This document shows, piece after piece, positions 7,802 through 16,230 of a DNA stretch of 64,000 nt. The notes below the pieces were generated by a model that saw nothing but the letters and a program-made list of their open reading frames with translations, was not told the DNA's origin and ran no database searches. A program made the translations under genes and the position numbers. Location of the stretch: positions 1-64,000 of the forward strand of contig CAAEMX010000035.1 of the NCBI GenBank assembly GCA_900757185.1, in the 5' to 3' direction. The stretch is from an uncultured Collinsella sp. (GTDB lineage: Bacteria > Actinomycetota > Coriobacteriia > Coriobacteriales > Coriobacteriaceae). The first letter of the stretch is position 1. Every line of letters begins with the position of its first letter.

Positions 7802-9694
7802 ATGTCTAAACCCAACATCAAAATCCTAGTCTCATGCCATAAGCCTGTCTGCACGCCTGATTCCGACCTGTATTTACCCGTTCACGTCGGCTCTTTGGGT
7901 AAAGAGACTATTCCTGGATGCCAACGCGACGATTGCGGTGAAAACATCTCCGACCGAAATTTCACTTTTTGTGAAATGAGCGGTCAGTATTGGGCTTGGA
8001 AAAACTTAGAGGCTGATTATGTTGGCCAATGCCATTACCGACGTTTTTTCAATTTTGATGAGAAGAAATATGAGTCGAACGATCATGCTCAGATTGAGGA
8101 TGACTGTCTGTCGCCACTCTCAATTAAAAAGTATCAGCTAGCAAACGAGGCTTTGATCAGGGACTGTGTCGAGAAGGTTGACCTTGTACGTGCTCCTTAT
8201 TGGGATGTGAGGGGAGTTCCCACCCCTTGTGGTCCTAAGAAAACTATAAAGGATCATATGTGTGCCTATGGCCTTGTCACTCAAGCCGAACTGGACCATA
8301 TGGTTGATATTTGCAAGTTTGTTCAGCCTGATTATGTAGACGAGCTCGTCGCATATCTTAACGGTTCCAAGTATTTGGGCTATAACTGCTTCGTGATGAA
8401 GAAGACTCTCTTCGACGAACTCTGTGCGTTTGAGTTTTCGATTCTCCAGCAGTTTGACTCTGAATATGACTATGAGAACAAAACGACTACTCACAAACGT
8501 ATTTGTGGCTATTTGGGTGAGATTCTATATAGCGTATTCGTCTCTCATATCTCTAAGAGAGGGATTAAGATCGCTGAGCGTCCGCTTGTTTTCTTTGAAG
8601 AGACGCCTGCTCCGTTTAATGCTGCTGCCGTCGATAACCAAACGGTTGATATCGTATGGCGCTATGCGGAATCGTCGCCTATTAAATTTGCCGTCGCGCT
8701 TGAGAGCTTAATTCGTCAGCTTGACGCGACCAGAAAATATCGATTGCTTCTAATTCATAATTGTCAGTTTAGCTTTGGCGATTGCCTCAACATACTTGAG
8801 ACTATTCCGGAGAATCTGGAAATCATACAAGCGACTTTCCCGGTAGTTGGACCCAACGACCTCTTTGGTTCTATGGATGCTACCGCAGCGCATATTGTTC
8901 TGCCTTTTATACTCCCTCGCATAATGAATTTCGATTTGATTGGTCGCCATCGAGTTCTTTGGGTTGAGGGGTGTGCTTTCTTTAAAAAAGACCCAGCCGA
9001 GATCATTAATGGCGTAGAAGATTCACTCGCTGCCGTAAAGAGCGTTTTCCTCGAGAAAGAGCTTAATAAGCCGGCTTCGTCTCGTTTGCGCGACTCATAT
9101 CTTGCCGCTGCGGATGGTTGGGAGATGAGCGAGGCGTCCGCTCTTATAGTTGATTTGTCTCAGCTTTCTATCATCTGTCCTGAACCATATGAGTTGTACT
9201 GTGCCTGTGCATCTGAACTGGGCATCGATCCAAGAGGCGATTTGGCTAAAGAGTTTCAAAAGTATCAGTTGCATAAAAAGAAACCGGGCAGCGCTAAAGA
9301 TGCTTTCTGCTTACCGCTAAGTGTATTTGCTGTTCGAAGCCTTATGATGCGCAAGCTGAATTTCAGCCTTATCCCGTATTCGAGCAGTATGCCCGTGGCT
9401 TCCTTTGAAGAAGTTGGCATGTGGGCCAACGAGTGCACGGCAAAGCGATATAAGGCCTCCGATGAAAGCGGATTGTTGCTCTATTCGTCGGATACGACTC
9501 CATTCTCTGAACCGGCGAATGCACTTTGTCGTGATTATTGGCGTTTGGCCAGGTGTATGGATGCGTATGAGTCCCTTTTAGTTACGCTTTCGGAATACCG
9601 ACCGCTTGGATTAAAGCGGACGTTATTTCCAGTTGGGACAAAGCGACATAAAGTTATATTTAAAATGGTTTCCCTGATTAGGCGATTTAGATAG
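7802..9694 (+). CDS. DUF4422 protein with C-terminal GT8-like domain
   Basis: 630 residues in two parts. Residues ~7-265 match DUF4422, a domain found in capsule glycosyltransferases: KILVSCHKP (7-15), the SGQYWAWKN motif (60-68) and YVGQCHYRRFF (73-83). Residues ~275-600 look like a GT8-type sugar transferase: VDIVWRYAESSPIKFAVALESL resembles the opening strand and helix of GT8 enzymes, but the expected DxD strand reads RVLWVEGCAFF, so the metal site seems altered. The second half may therefore be inactive or use another mechanism. RBS GGGGG precedes ATG. The role is likely addition of two sugars to the surface glycan; the donors are unknown. Confidence 0.65.
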   Translation: MSKPNIKILVSCHKPVCTPDSDLYLPVHVGSLGKETIPGCQRDDCGENISDRNFTFCEMSGQYWAWKNLEADYVGQCHYRRFFNFDEKKYESNDHAQIEDDCLSPLSIKKYQLANEALIRDCVEKVDLVRAPYWDVRGVPTPCGPKKTIKDHMCAYGLVTQAELDHMVDICKFVQPDYVDELVAYLNGSKYLGYNCFVMKKTLFDELCAFEFSILQQFDSEYDYENKTTTHKRICGYLGEILYSVFVSHISKRGIKIAERPLVFFEETPAPFNAAAVDNQTVDIVWRYAESSPIKFAVALESLIRQLDATRKYRLLLIHNCQFSFGDCLNILETIPENLEIIQATFPVVGPNDLFGSMDATAAHIVLPFILPRIMNFDLIGRHRVLWVEGCAFFKKDPAEIINGVEDSLAAVKSVFLEKELNKPASSRLRDSYLAAADGWEMSEASALIVDLSQLSIICPEPYELYCACASELGIDPRGDLAKEFQKYQLHKKKPGSAKDAFCLPLSVFAVRSLMMRKLNFSLIPYSSSMPVASFEEVGMWANECTAKRYKASDESGLLLYSSDTTPFSEPANALCRDYWRLARCMDAYESLLVTLSEYRPLGLKRTLFPVGTKRHKVIFKMVSLIRRFR

Positions 9695-9745
9695 TTTATA
9701 TAGTCTATTCAGGCGCTCGTCATAGAGTGGCCGGCATAGAAGATT

Positions 9746-9839
9746 CGACCGTGCTATTGCAGGGACAATTACACGGTCGTCATAATGAAGTTTAAACACA
9801 TTTAATGGATTGGTGTTTTGAGTCGAACGCCAATCCATT
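9746..9839. terminator. Two hairpins between convergent genes (candidate bidirectional terminator)
   Basis: Stem 1: CGACCGTG (9746-9753) with CACGGTCG (9772-9779). Stem 2: AATGGATTGGTGTT (9804-9817) with AACGCCAATCCATT (9826-9839), one G-U pair. They lie between a plus-strand gene ending at 9694 and a minus-strand gene ending at 9852, where a terminator is expected. No clean T-tract follows either stem. Confidence 0.45.
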
Positions 9840-9851
9840 GATGGCAGCGCC

Positions 9852-10928
9852 CTATAACTCTTGGTTCTCTAATGCGCGGAGTTGCTCTTTGCTGACATGT
9901 TCGCAGTGTGTAGTTATGTCCATCGGAACGCGATAGATATCTCCATATACATCTTCGGTAAACTTTCTTAGATTTTTTGGTGCCTGGCAAAGAATCCGTT
10001 CAAATGAAATTGTCTGCGTTGGGAACACTTCTCGCTTTTGGCAAGCCCATTTGTAATCAGACAAAAAGTAGATGTTTTCAATGCCCCACAGCATTCCATT
10101 AGTTATTTGGTCATCAATTATTCCCTGGCTCATTTCGATTGACCGATATTTTGCAAACGTTTCTTCTATCCGATTAGCCAGCGGATCAGATGCTGGAATG
10201 AATTCCTTTTCTTTCCATTCGCTGTAATATGAAGCGGTTTTCATCTCCGCTATCATTTTCATTCTTAGTCCTAGCTGTTCCTCAAATGCCTTCTTATCGG
10301 CGCTTCTGCTTTCTTCAAATATGAATAAGTCTAAAAAACAGGGATTATTAACTTCCTCATACATAAAACGAATTTGCTTACAGAAATTCCAAACATCGTA
10401 AACGATTGAGATTCGATACCGTCCGTCATTGCTGACAATATTGATAAGTTTGTTAATTTCCGACCTCATCATGCCGAGATCGCTATCGTCATCCCAAGGA
10501 ATAAAGCCCTGGTGACGGATTGCTCCAAGGAGCGTTCCGAATGCAATCCAGTATTGAAGATTGTTGTCTTTGCATAATGTGTCGAACTCTCCTAGTAGTT
10601 TTGCGCATCCTAGTTGCATGGCCCTGAGTCCGCCGTTGGCTTTTGGAAGTGATGTAAAAAAGCGCTTCTTTGCGTCTTGCAGATCTTCGTTGTCGTTTCG
10701 GTAAAGCTGCCAAAGCATCGTTTCGATTCTCATCGAAACGCCGTCGTTATCACTTTTAAGCCATTCGGCTCTAAAATTCAGGTTGTCGTTAATACCGTTG
10801 TCAGCCTGCTCGATCCTCGCATTGATGGATCGGTTCAGTTCATAGAGTTCATAGACATCTGAGCGAAGATCTCTAATTGCTCGCTTTGATGCGGGAAGAT
10901 GGTCGGCGATACGTGACAGGATGCTCAT
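9852..10928 (-). CDS. LicD family phosphotransferase
   Basis: 358 residues. The family motif is present in full: YWIAFGTLLGAIRHQGFIPW followed by DDDSDLGM (126-153), the nucleotidyltransferase-like core of LicD, which transfers phosphocholine (or a related phospho-group) from CDP-choline to a sugar. Residues ~25-90 before it are charged and helical with no known domain. C-terminal residues include SFERILCQAPKNLRKFTEDVYGD, the usual LicD ending region. It lies about 3.3 kb from a fused LicC-LicA gene on the same strand, which could supply the activated donor; this supports phosphocholine as substrate. Ribosome site AAGGA upstream of ATG. AT-rich, opposite in orientation to the preceding genes. 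Confidence 0.85.
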   Translation of the reverse strand: MSILSRIADHLPASKRAIRDLRSDVYELYELNRSINARIEQADNGINDNLNFRAEWLKSDNDGVSMRIETMLWQLYRNDNEDLQDAKKRFFTSLPKANGGLRAMQLGCAKLLGEFDTLCKDNNLQYWIAFGTLLGAIRHQGFIPWDDDSDLGMMRSEINKLINIVSNDGRYRISIVYDVWNFCKQIRFMYEEVNNPCFLDLFIFEESRSADKKAFEEQLGLRMKMIAEMKTASYYSEWKEKEFIPASDPLANRIEETFAKYRSIEMSQGIIDDQITNGMLWGIENIYFLSDYKWACQKREVFPTQTISFERILCQAPKNLRKFTEDVYGDIYRVPMDITTHCEHVSKEQLRALENQEL

Positions 10929-11101
10929 TCTGTATCCTTCGTGTTGAGAATAAAGTTCTGTTTAATATAGCCTACGTAGCTCGATGGTTTTTCGACGACT
11001 GATTAAATCTGGTTGAGTGGAGCCCGGCTCCCATTAAGCGGTGGATAGCATGATTAAATGCTAAATATAATATGTATACCGCCTTAAAATTTGTGGCATC
11101 G

Positions 11102-12037
11102 CTAGTGATTGCATGCTGTTTTGCTATACACCTGCAGTTCCCATTGTTTTTTCTCAACTTTTGCTACGGAGTCGAGGATGAGGCCGGTTGCCAAGCTCAG
11201 CCCGCACAGAAACATGAATGAGGCCGCGAGCATGGCTGTGGGGAAGCGGGGGACTAAGCCGGTTTGGAAGTACTCCGCAACAATTGGGATTCCGAGAGTG
11301 AGACCTATGATGGCAAAGATGAATGCAATAAGACTAAAGAACTTGAGTGGACGGTAATCCTTAAAAAGCGTTCCAATCATTGCGATAACTTTAATACCGT
11401 CACCTACTGTGTTGAGCTTGGACTCAGAGCCTATGGGCCTATCACGGTATTCAACCGGTACGTCTTTAATACGCCAGCGATGGTCGACGGCATGGATGGA
11501 GAGCTCGGTTTCAATTTGGAAGCCCTCACTCAAGACGGGGAAGGTCTTTACGAAAGGCTTGCTCATGGCTCTATAGCCTGTCATAACGTCGTCAAAGCTG
11601 TAGCCGTATATCCATTTAATCATGGCGCGAACGAGGTTATTCCCAAAGCCGTGAAATGCTCGTTTGTTCTCTTCGGCATAGGTTCCGTTGGAGAGGCGAT
11701 CGCCGACGGTCATGTCTGCCTCGCCATTAAGTATGGGCTCACAGAGCGATTTGGCGGCTTCAGCGGGGTACGTGTCGTCTCCATCAACCATCAAGTAGCA
11801 ATCGGCGTCGATATCGCGAAACATTTGGCGGCAGACGTTGCCTTTGCCCTGCCTTGGTTCATGTCGCACTGTGGCCCCGTGCTGTTTGGCTATCTGTGCC
11901 GTATTGTCGGCGGAATTGTTGTCGTAAACGTATACTGTTGCGTCTGGCAATTCACGGTGAAAGTCATCGACAACTTTGCCGATCGTTAATGCTTCATTGT
12001 AGCAAGGGATAATGACGGCGATATTCGAATAGTCCAT
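11102..12037 (-). CDS. Family 2 glycosyltransferase with C-terminal membrane helices
   Basis: 311 residues. Residues 1-220 are a GT2 catalytic domain of the dolichyl-phosphate-sugar synthase type: AVIIPCYNEA (7-16), VYVYDNNSADNT (35-46) and the DxD site MVDGDDTYP. Residues ~230-290 form two hydrophobic helices separated by a short loop with a polar start (FKDYRPLKFF), as in polyprenyl-phosphate glycosyltransferases. It likely links a sugar to a lipid carrier at the membrane. AAGGAGG sits just before ATG. It is divergent from the ABC exporter genes, with a 161-base shared upstream region. Confidence 0.85.
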   Translation of the reverse strand: MDYSNIAVIIPCYNEALTIGKVVDDFHRELPDATVYVYDNNSADNTAQIAKQHGATVRHEPRQGKGNVCRQMFRDIDADCYLMVDGDDTYPAEAAKSLCEPILNGEADMTVGDRLSNGTYAEENKRAFHGFGNNLVRAMIKWIYGYSFDDVMTGYRAMSKPFVKTFPVLSEGFQIETELSIHAVDHRWRIKDVPVEYRDRPIGSESKLNTVGDGIKVIAMIGTLFKDYRPLKFFSLIAFIFAIIGLTLGIPIVAEYFQTGLVPRFPTAMLAASFMFLCGLSLATGLILDSVAKVEKKQWELQVYSKTACNH

Positions 12038-12198
12038 ATAGGACCTCCTTTAATGACTCAACTGTTCGAAAGTATAACCATCACCTATCCCTTTGATTAG
12101 ATATGGGTTAGTTCTCCAGATTTTTTGCGGTGGGTTATCGTCTACGCGGGAGGGCTATACTTTCCACTGTTATGTTTTGCGAGACAAGGAGATGGTCC

Positions 12199-13044
12199 GT
12201 GGCTGACAATCTTGAGAGTCAGAAAGCGGTGGCTAAACCGGCCTCTCACGCTAAAAATGATTTTGAGAAGGATAAATTTATCCTTAGGCAGCTGGTTACC
12301 AAGGATTTTAAGATTAAGTATCGGCGCAGCGTTTTGGGCGTAGCTTGGTCCGTGCTCAATCCCTTGTTGATGATGATTGTCATGTCGATTGTTTTTTCAA
12401 CAATCTTTGCCCAAGGGCGCAATGGCTCCATTACGCCTGAGATGTATCCGCTTTACCTGATCGTCGGTAACGTGACGTTTTCTGTCATGTCCGAGTCGAC
12501 GAACCAAGCGCTTATGTCCATCATTTGGGCTTCCTCGCTGCTTAAGAAGGTTAAGGTGCACCGCTGGGTCTTTCCGGTGCAGAAGGTGCTGTTCTCGCTC
12601 GTTAACTTCGCCTTCTCTTTGGTTGCTGTCGCCTTGGTTATGCTTTGGTTCCATGTGGTTCCTAGTTGGCATTTAATTCTCTTGCCGGTGTGTTTGCTGC
12701 TTCTTATGTGCTTCTGCATGGGTTTGGGCATGATGCTGTCTGCGCTGGCGGTCTTTTTCCGTGATGTTATGCACCTTTGGACCGTTGTTATCACCGCGTG
12801 GATGTACCTGACGCCGATCTTCTGGACCACCGATTACATCAGCCATATGGCTCATTGGATTCAGGTGTTGGTGGTTGTGAACCCCATGTACAACTATCTC
12901 CAGTTTATGCGTGACATCTTCCTGTTCAATACCGTGCCTTCTTCGCTTACGTTTGGCCTATGTGCTGTCTGGGCTGTTCTTGCCCTTGCCATTGGCTATA
13001 CCGTGTTCCACAAGACCGAGCACAAGTTTATTCTCTACATCTAA
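12199..13044 (+). CDS. ABC transporter permease for polysaccharide export (Wzm/TagG type)
   Basis: 281 residues from a GTG start with AAGGAGA at 12186-12192, a better start than the in-frame ATG at 12130, which would add a meaningless 23-residue leader. The N-terminus has the typical amphipathic region KFILRQLVTKDFKIKYRRS, then VLGVAWSVLNPLLMMIVMS and six hydrophobic segments, as in ABC-2 permeases that export O-antigens and teichoic-acid type glycans. The ATP-binding subunit follows after 12 bases. Context with glycosyltransferases indicates export of the finished lipid-linked glycan. Confidence 0.9.
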   Translation: MADNLESQKAVAKPASHAKNDFEKDKFILRQLVTKDFKIKYRRSVLGVAWSVLNPLLMMIVMSIVFSTIFAQGRNGSITPEMYPLYLIVGNVTFSVMSESTNQALMSIIWASSLLKKVKVHRWVFPVQKVLFSLVNFAFSLVAVALVMLWFHVVPSWHLILLPVCLLLLMCFCMGLGMMLSALAVFFRDVMHLWTVVITAWMYLTPIFWTTDYISHMAHWIQVLVVVNPMYNYLQFMRDIFLFNTVPSSLTFGLCAVWAVLALAIGYTVFHKTEHKFILYI

Positions 13045-13056
13045 GGAGTGCTGTTC

Positions 13057-13824
13057 ATGACTGAATCTGCTATTGATTACAGCAAGCAGCCCCTTGCTGT
13101 TGAGGTCAAAGACGTCACCATGATCTTTAACATGGCGTCTGAGTCGCTTACAAACCTCAAGGAGTACTTTATTAAGCTCGCAAAGCACGAGCTGTTCTTT
13201 GAGGAATTCCGTGCGCTTAAGCATATTTCGTTTGATGTGCATCGCGGCGAGGTCGTTGGCCTTGTTGGAACTAACGGTTCCGGCAAGTCTACGATGCTTA
13301 AGATCATCGCTGGCGTTTTGGAGCCCAGCGAAGGTGAGGTTAAGGTTCACGGCAATATTGCGCCGCTGATTGAGCTAGGTGCTGGTTTCGATCCCGAGCT
13401 TACCGCTCGTGAGAATATTTACCTTAACGGTGCGCTGCTTGGATATACCAAGGAGTTTATTGACGCTAGCTTTGACGAGATTATCGAGTTCGCTGAGCTC
13501 AAAGATTTTGTCGACATGCCCCTGAAGAATTTCTCTTCGGGTATGGTTGCGCGCATTGCATTTGCTATCGCTACGATTACCGAGCCGGATATTCTGATCG
13601 TTGATGAGACGCTTTCTGTCGGTGATGTCTTTTTCCAGCAGAAGTGCGAGCGCCGTATTCAGCACTTTATCGAAAGTGGCGACGTTACGGTCTTATTCGT
13701 TTCTCACTCCATGGAACAGGTTGAGCGTATTTGCCAGCGTGCTGTATGGATCGAGAAGGGCGACCTGCGTATGGATGGCCCCGTGGATGAGGTCTGCAAG
13801 GCATACCACGACCAGTTCAAGTAG
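13057..13824 (+). CDS. ABC transporter ATP-binding protein for polysaccharide export (Wzt/TagH type)
   Basis: 255 residues. Walker A GTNGSGKST (71-79), signature FSSGM (159-163), Walker B ILIVDE (179-184) and the switch His in LFVSHSM are all present. IAPLIELGAGFDPELTAREN (101-120) is typical of the polysaccharide exporter subgroup. The chain ends right after the nucleotide-binding domain, so it lacks the C-terminal glycan-binding domain of Wzt proteins that recognise a modified chain end. ATG at 13057 is chosen because AAGGAG (13043-13048) is properly placed; a GTG nine bases earlier is less likely. It is followed by tRNA-Arg. Confidence 0.92.
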   Translation: MTESAIDYSKQPLAVEVKDVTMIFNMASESLTNLKEYFIKLAKHELFFEEFRALKHISFDVHRGEVVGLVGTNGSGKSTMLKIIAGVLEPSEGEVKVHGNIAPLIELGAGFDPELTARENIYLNGALLGYTKEFIDASFDEIIEFAELKDFVDMPLKNFSSGMVARIAFAIATITEPDILIVDETLSVGDVFFQQKCERRIQHFIESGDVTVLFVSHSMEQVERICQRAVWIEKGDLRMDGPVDEVCKAYHDQFK

Positions 13825-13877
13825 GTTATAATTTATGCGCCGTGTGAACTTGTGCCCGCTTGGACGCGCGACATTAT

Positions 13878-13954
13878 GCTCCATTAGCTCAGTTGGATAG
13901 AGCAGGGGACTTCTAATCCCAAGGTCGACGGTTCGAATCCGCCATGGAGCACCA
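13878..13954 (+). tRNA. tRNA-Arg(TCT)
   Basis: 77 bases including an encoded CCA. Acceptor GCTCCAT (13878-13884) pairs with ATGGAGC (13944-13950); D arm GCTC/GAGC; anticodon loop CTTCTAA with anticodon TCT, reading AGA codons; T arm with GGTTCGAATCC. The outermost anticodon-stem pair is a G-A mismatch. A possible -10 TATAAT lies at 13827-13832 at the end of the exporter gene. Confidence 0.93.
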
Positions 13955-13968
13955 AAAGAGTTTTTGAA

Positions 13969-13993
13969 GACCCGGTTATCATGCCGGGTCTTT
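13969..13993 (+). terminator. Candidate terminator after tRNA-Arg(TCT)
   Basis: GACCCGG (13969-13975) pairs with CCGGGTC (13984-13990), loop 8 bases, followed by only TTT. It lies 15 bases after the tRNA, so a role as its terminator is likely although the U-tract is short. From here to 14218 no gene is apparent. Confidence 0.6.
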
Positions 13994-14218
13994 GCTGTAC
14001 AAGCGTTCAGCCGTGATATTGTTTAACATGGGCTGTAAGGCATGGGGATGACTTGTAGCCTTATTTCGATAGTGGTTGCATGCTTGGTTGCGAGGCTTAT
14101 AGGATAATAAGTGTGTCCGCTTCCTTTTCGGCACCCCTTGCCATGGCGGTCGTCGCCGCTGAGGATGCCGCCTTGACCTTGTTCCTTTTAAATATGTGAT
14201 GGGGAGATAATCCGCTGC

Positions 14219-15994
14219 TTACCCGTTGTGCTCCTTGTAAAGCTCGAGCGCCTTCTTAAGGTAAGTTTTGGCATAATGGTAGTAGATATGGGACCACTCG
14301 CCAACGTTATCGCCTTCTGCCTCTTTAAGCAGCGCCCATGTGTACCAGCACCAGCCCGCCATGCCCACCTGGCCCAGGTTGTGACGCCATTCTGCATCGG
14401 TTGGCTTGCGGCTGAAGTAATGCTCTAGTGCCCTGCACATTTTCTTCTCGGTTAACTGTTCACAAACACAGAATGTTCCAAAATCGTTGGCATAGTCGCT
14501 CATACCGGCGTATTCCCAGTCAATGAGATCGACATGGCCGTCGCCGCTTACGAGGAAGTTGAGACTAAAGAAATCGTTGTGGCAGAGGACTGGATCGCCA
14601 CCGTCGGCAATGAGCATTCTGTTCAGTTCGGCTGCCTGCGTGTCCATCTCGGGCAAATCCGGCACATCGATGAGCCCGTGTTTTAGAATGGCACGTTCGT
14701 AGCCCCTTCCCTCTTCATAGAAGCTAAAACAGCGATTAACTTTTGCACCGCTATCGTGAAGACTGCGGGCCATTTGCATGGCTTGGGCCAATTGGGCGTC
14801 GTCGTGAACGTCGAGGTTTCTACAATTCTTCACAAATCGTGACACCTTCCAGCCGCGGCGGGGATTCGCAAAAACAAAGGTGGAGTCAAGGCCGAGCGTG
14901 CGTGCAGTCTCGAGTGCGGTTTTTTCGGCTTTGCGGTCTACAAGGAGCTCGGTTCCTACGCCGGGGTGTCGGTAGACCCACTCGCCGTCATCGGTCGTAA
15001 AGTGGCAGCTGAGGTTCGTAAGTCCCTGTTTGAGCGGATAGACGTCGCGAATTTCGGATTTATCGCATCCCAAGACGGCAGCGATGTTGTCGAAAATCTC
15101 GGAATCAAGGTTTTCGATGAAAAGAGGGTCGAAGTTGCGCAGCTCGTCGAGTGAGTCGAACTCGTGGATGGTAGGCGGGTCGTACCTGCGGATTTGCATG
15201 TCAAGCTCGTTGATATGATCGGCATAGAGATCTTCCCAGAGTTTGTTGCGGGTTTGGGGGAGGTCGTATTCTGCCTCAAGAATCTCTCGAAAACGAGTTG
15301 AGAACTCTCGATCGAAATAAGCGTGGCCAATCATATACCATGCATCGGACCCGCCGACCCTAACTTTGGTGATGCGGTCGTGGGTGTCGGTTTCCAGGCA
15401 CCATTCAGGTGTCTGGCCCTGGTTGAACTCGGCTGAGTAGTAGGCCTTCCAGGCATGGTCTGTGAAAGGGTTCTTCTCGAAATAGTTGTCCGAGGAGCAG
15501 ATGTACGTATTGCCCAACATCTCACGCACGAGCATAATCGAGGAATTGTTATTGCGCTCAGCGTAGGCGCAATTCACGATGACCTTAACGCCGTATTTGT
15601 CCTCGAGGTAGTAGAAGGACTCCTTCTTGTATCCCACAACGACGACGATGTCGAAAATCCCGGCTTCGTGTAGCTGTTCAATTTGGCGCTCGATCAGGAC
15701 TTCGCCACGAACTTTGAGAAGTCCCTTGGGGCGTTCATAGGAGATGGGGGCGAAGCGACTGGAGAGGCCTGCCGCAAGGATAACAGCATTGTCCACGGCG
15801 TAGGGTTTTAGCGCGGTCATGCCCTTAGGCGTGAGACGGGCGTCCTTGATGAGGCCGGCTTCTGAGAGGTCTATTACGGCGGCATTTGCCGCTGTAAGCC
15901 CAATCTCGCACTCGCTCGCAAGTTGTTGTTGCGTAATGCCGGGACGTCTGCTCAGGGCATAGAGAACGTTAAACTGTTTATGCGTAAGCTGCAT
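14219..15994 (-). CDS. Fused HTH / choline-phosphate cytidylyltransferase / choline kinase (LicC-LicA type)
   Basis: 591 residues, three domains. Residues 1-65 are a winged helix-turn-helix (FNVLYALSRRPGITQQQLAS, then GLTAANAAVIDLSEAGLI, LTPKG). Residues ~69-300 are a nucleotidyltransferase of the LicC type: VILAAGLSSRFAP (71-83), RPKGLLKV (88-95), then SSDNYFE (167-173). Residues ~300-591 are a choline/ethanolamine kinase-like fold: CHNDFFSLN (471-479, catalytic Asp474 and Asn479) and LIDWEYAG (490-497). It would phosphorylate choline and form CDP-choline for the LicD protein nearby, possibly with DNA-linked control through the HTH. AAAGGA precedes ATG. No choline permease (LicB) is seen in the window. 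Confidence 0.85.
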   Translation of the reverse strand: MQLTHKQFNVLYALSRRPGITQQQLASECEIGLTAANAAVIDLSEAGLIKDARLTPKGMTALKPYAVDNAVILAAGLSSRFAPISYERPKGLLKVRGEVLIERQIEQLHEAGIFDIVVVVGYKKESFYYLEDKYGVKVIVNCAYAERNNNSSIMLVREMLGNTYICSSDNYFEKNPFTDHAWKAYYSAEFNQGQTPEWCLETDTHDRITKVRVGGSDAWYMIGHAYFDREFSTRFREILEAEYDLPQTRNKLWEDLYADHINELDMQIRRYDPPTIHEFDSLDELRNFDPLFIENLDSEIFDNIAAVLGCDKSEIRDVYPLKQGLTNLSCHFTTDDGEWVYRHPGVGTELLVDRKAEKTALETARTLGLDSTFVFANPRRGWKVSRFVKNCRNLDVHDDAQLAQAMQMARSLHDSGAKVNRCFSFYEEGRGYERAILKHGLIDVPDLPEMDTQAAELNRMLIADGGDPVLCHNDFFSLNFLVSGDGHVDLIDWEYAGMSDYANDFGTFCVCEQLTEKKMCRALEHYFSRKPTDAEWRHNLGQVGMAGWCWYTWALLKEAEGDNVGEWSHIYYHYAKTYLKKALELYKEHNG

Positions 15995-16075
15995 TAATGG
16001 TTCCTTTGCGTTCGGTTTTGTCAGATGCTATCGCGAACCTGAACAGCTGAAGGCATTACTTTCCGTTTTACTATC

Positions 16076-16120
16076 CATTGGAGGGTTCGAGCAAATGTCA
16101 TTTGTTCGAACCCTCCAATG
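16076..16120. promoter_or_regulatory. Near-perfect 22-bp palindrome upstream of the licCA-type gene
   Basis: Arms at 16076-16097 and 16099-16120 around one unpaired base, with a single G-T mismatch (wobble in RNA). It contains GGAGGGTTCGA and TTCGAACCCTCC. It lies 82 bases before the start of the HTH-LicC-LicA gene. No T-tract follows on either strand, so it does not look like a terminator. An operator for the fused HTH domain is one possibility; a dispersed repeat is another. Confidence 0.6.
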
Positions 16121-16230
16121 CGTGAGCGGGGGAGACTTTTATCAAAAAGGCGTTATGGACTGTTATGCGCAACTCTTAAACCAAATGTCGTCTAGCATTC
16201 AGAGTAGCCGGCAATTATTAATGCTTAATC

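Noticed and set aside
11264..11989. 241-codon plus-strand frame opposite the GT2 gene
   Set aside because: The minus-strand GT2 has all family motifs; the plus frame has none.
13878..13954. tRNA-Arg(TCT) as attachment site of an integrated island
   Set aside because: No integrase and no repeated tRNA 3' end were seen near by.
14100..14218. Small open frame of about 28 codons
   Set aside because: No ribosome binding site and no resemblance to any known small protein.
16076..16120. Reading the palindrome as a LexA/SOS box or as a terminator
   Set aside because: The spacing between the TTCGA half-sites does not fit an actinobacterial SOS box and there is no U-tract.
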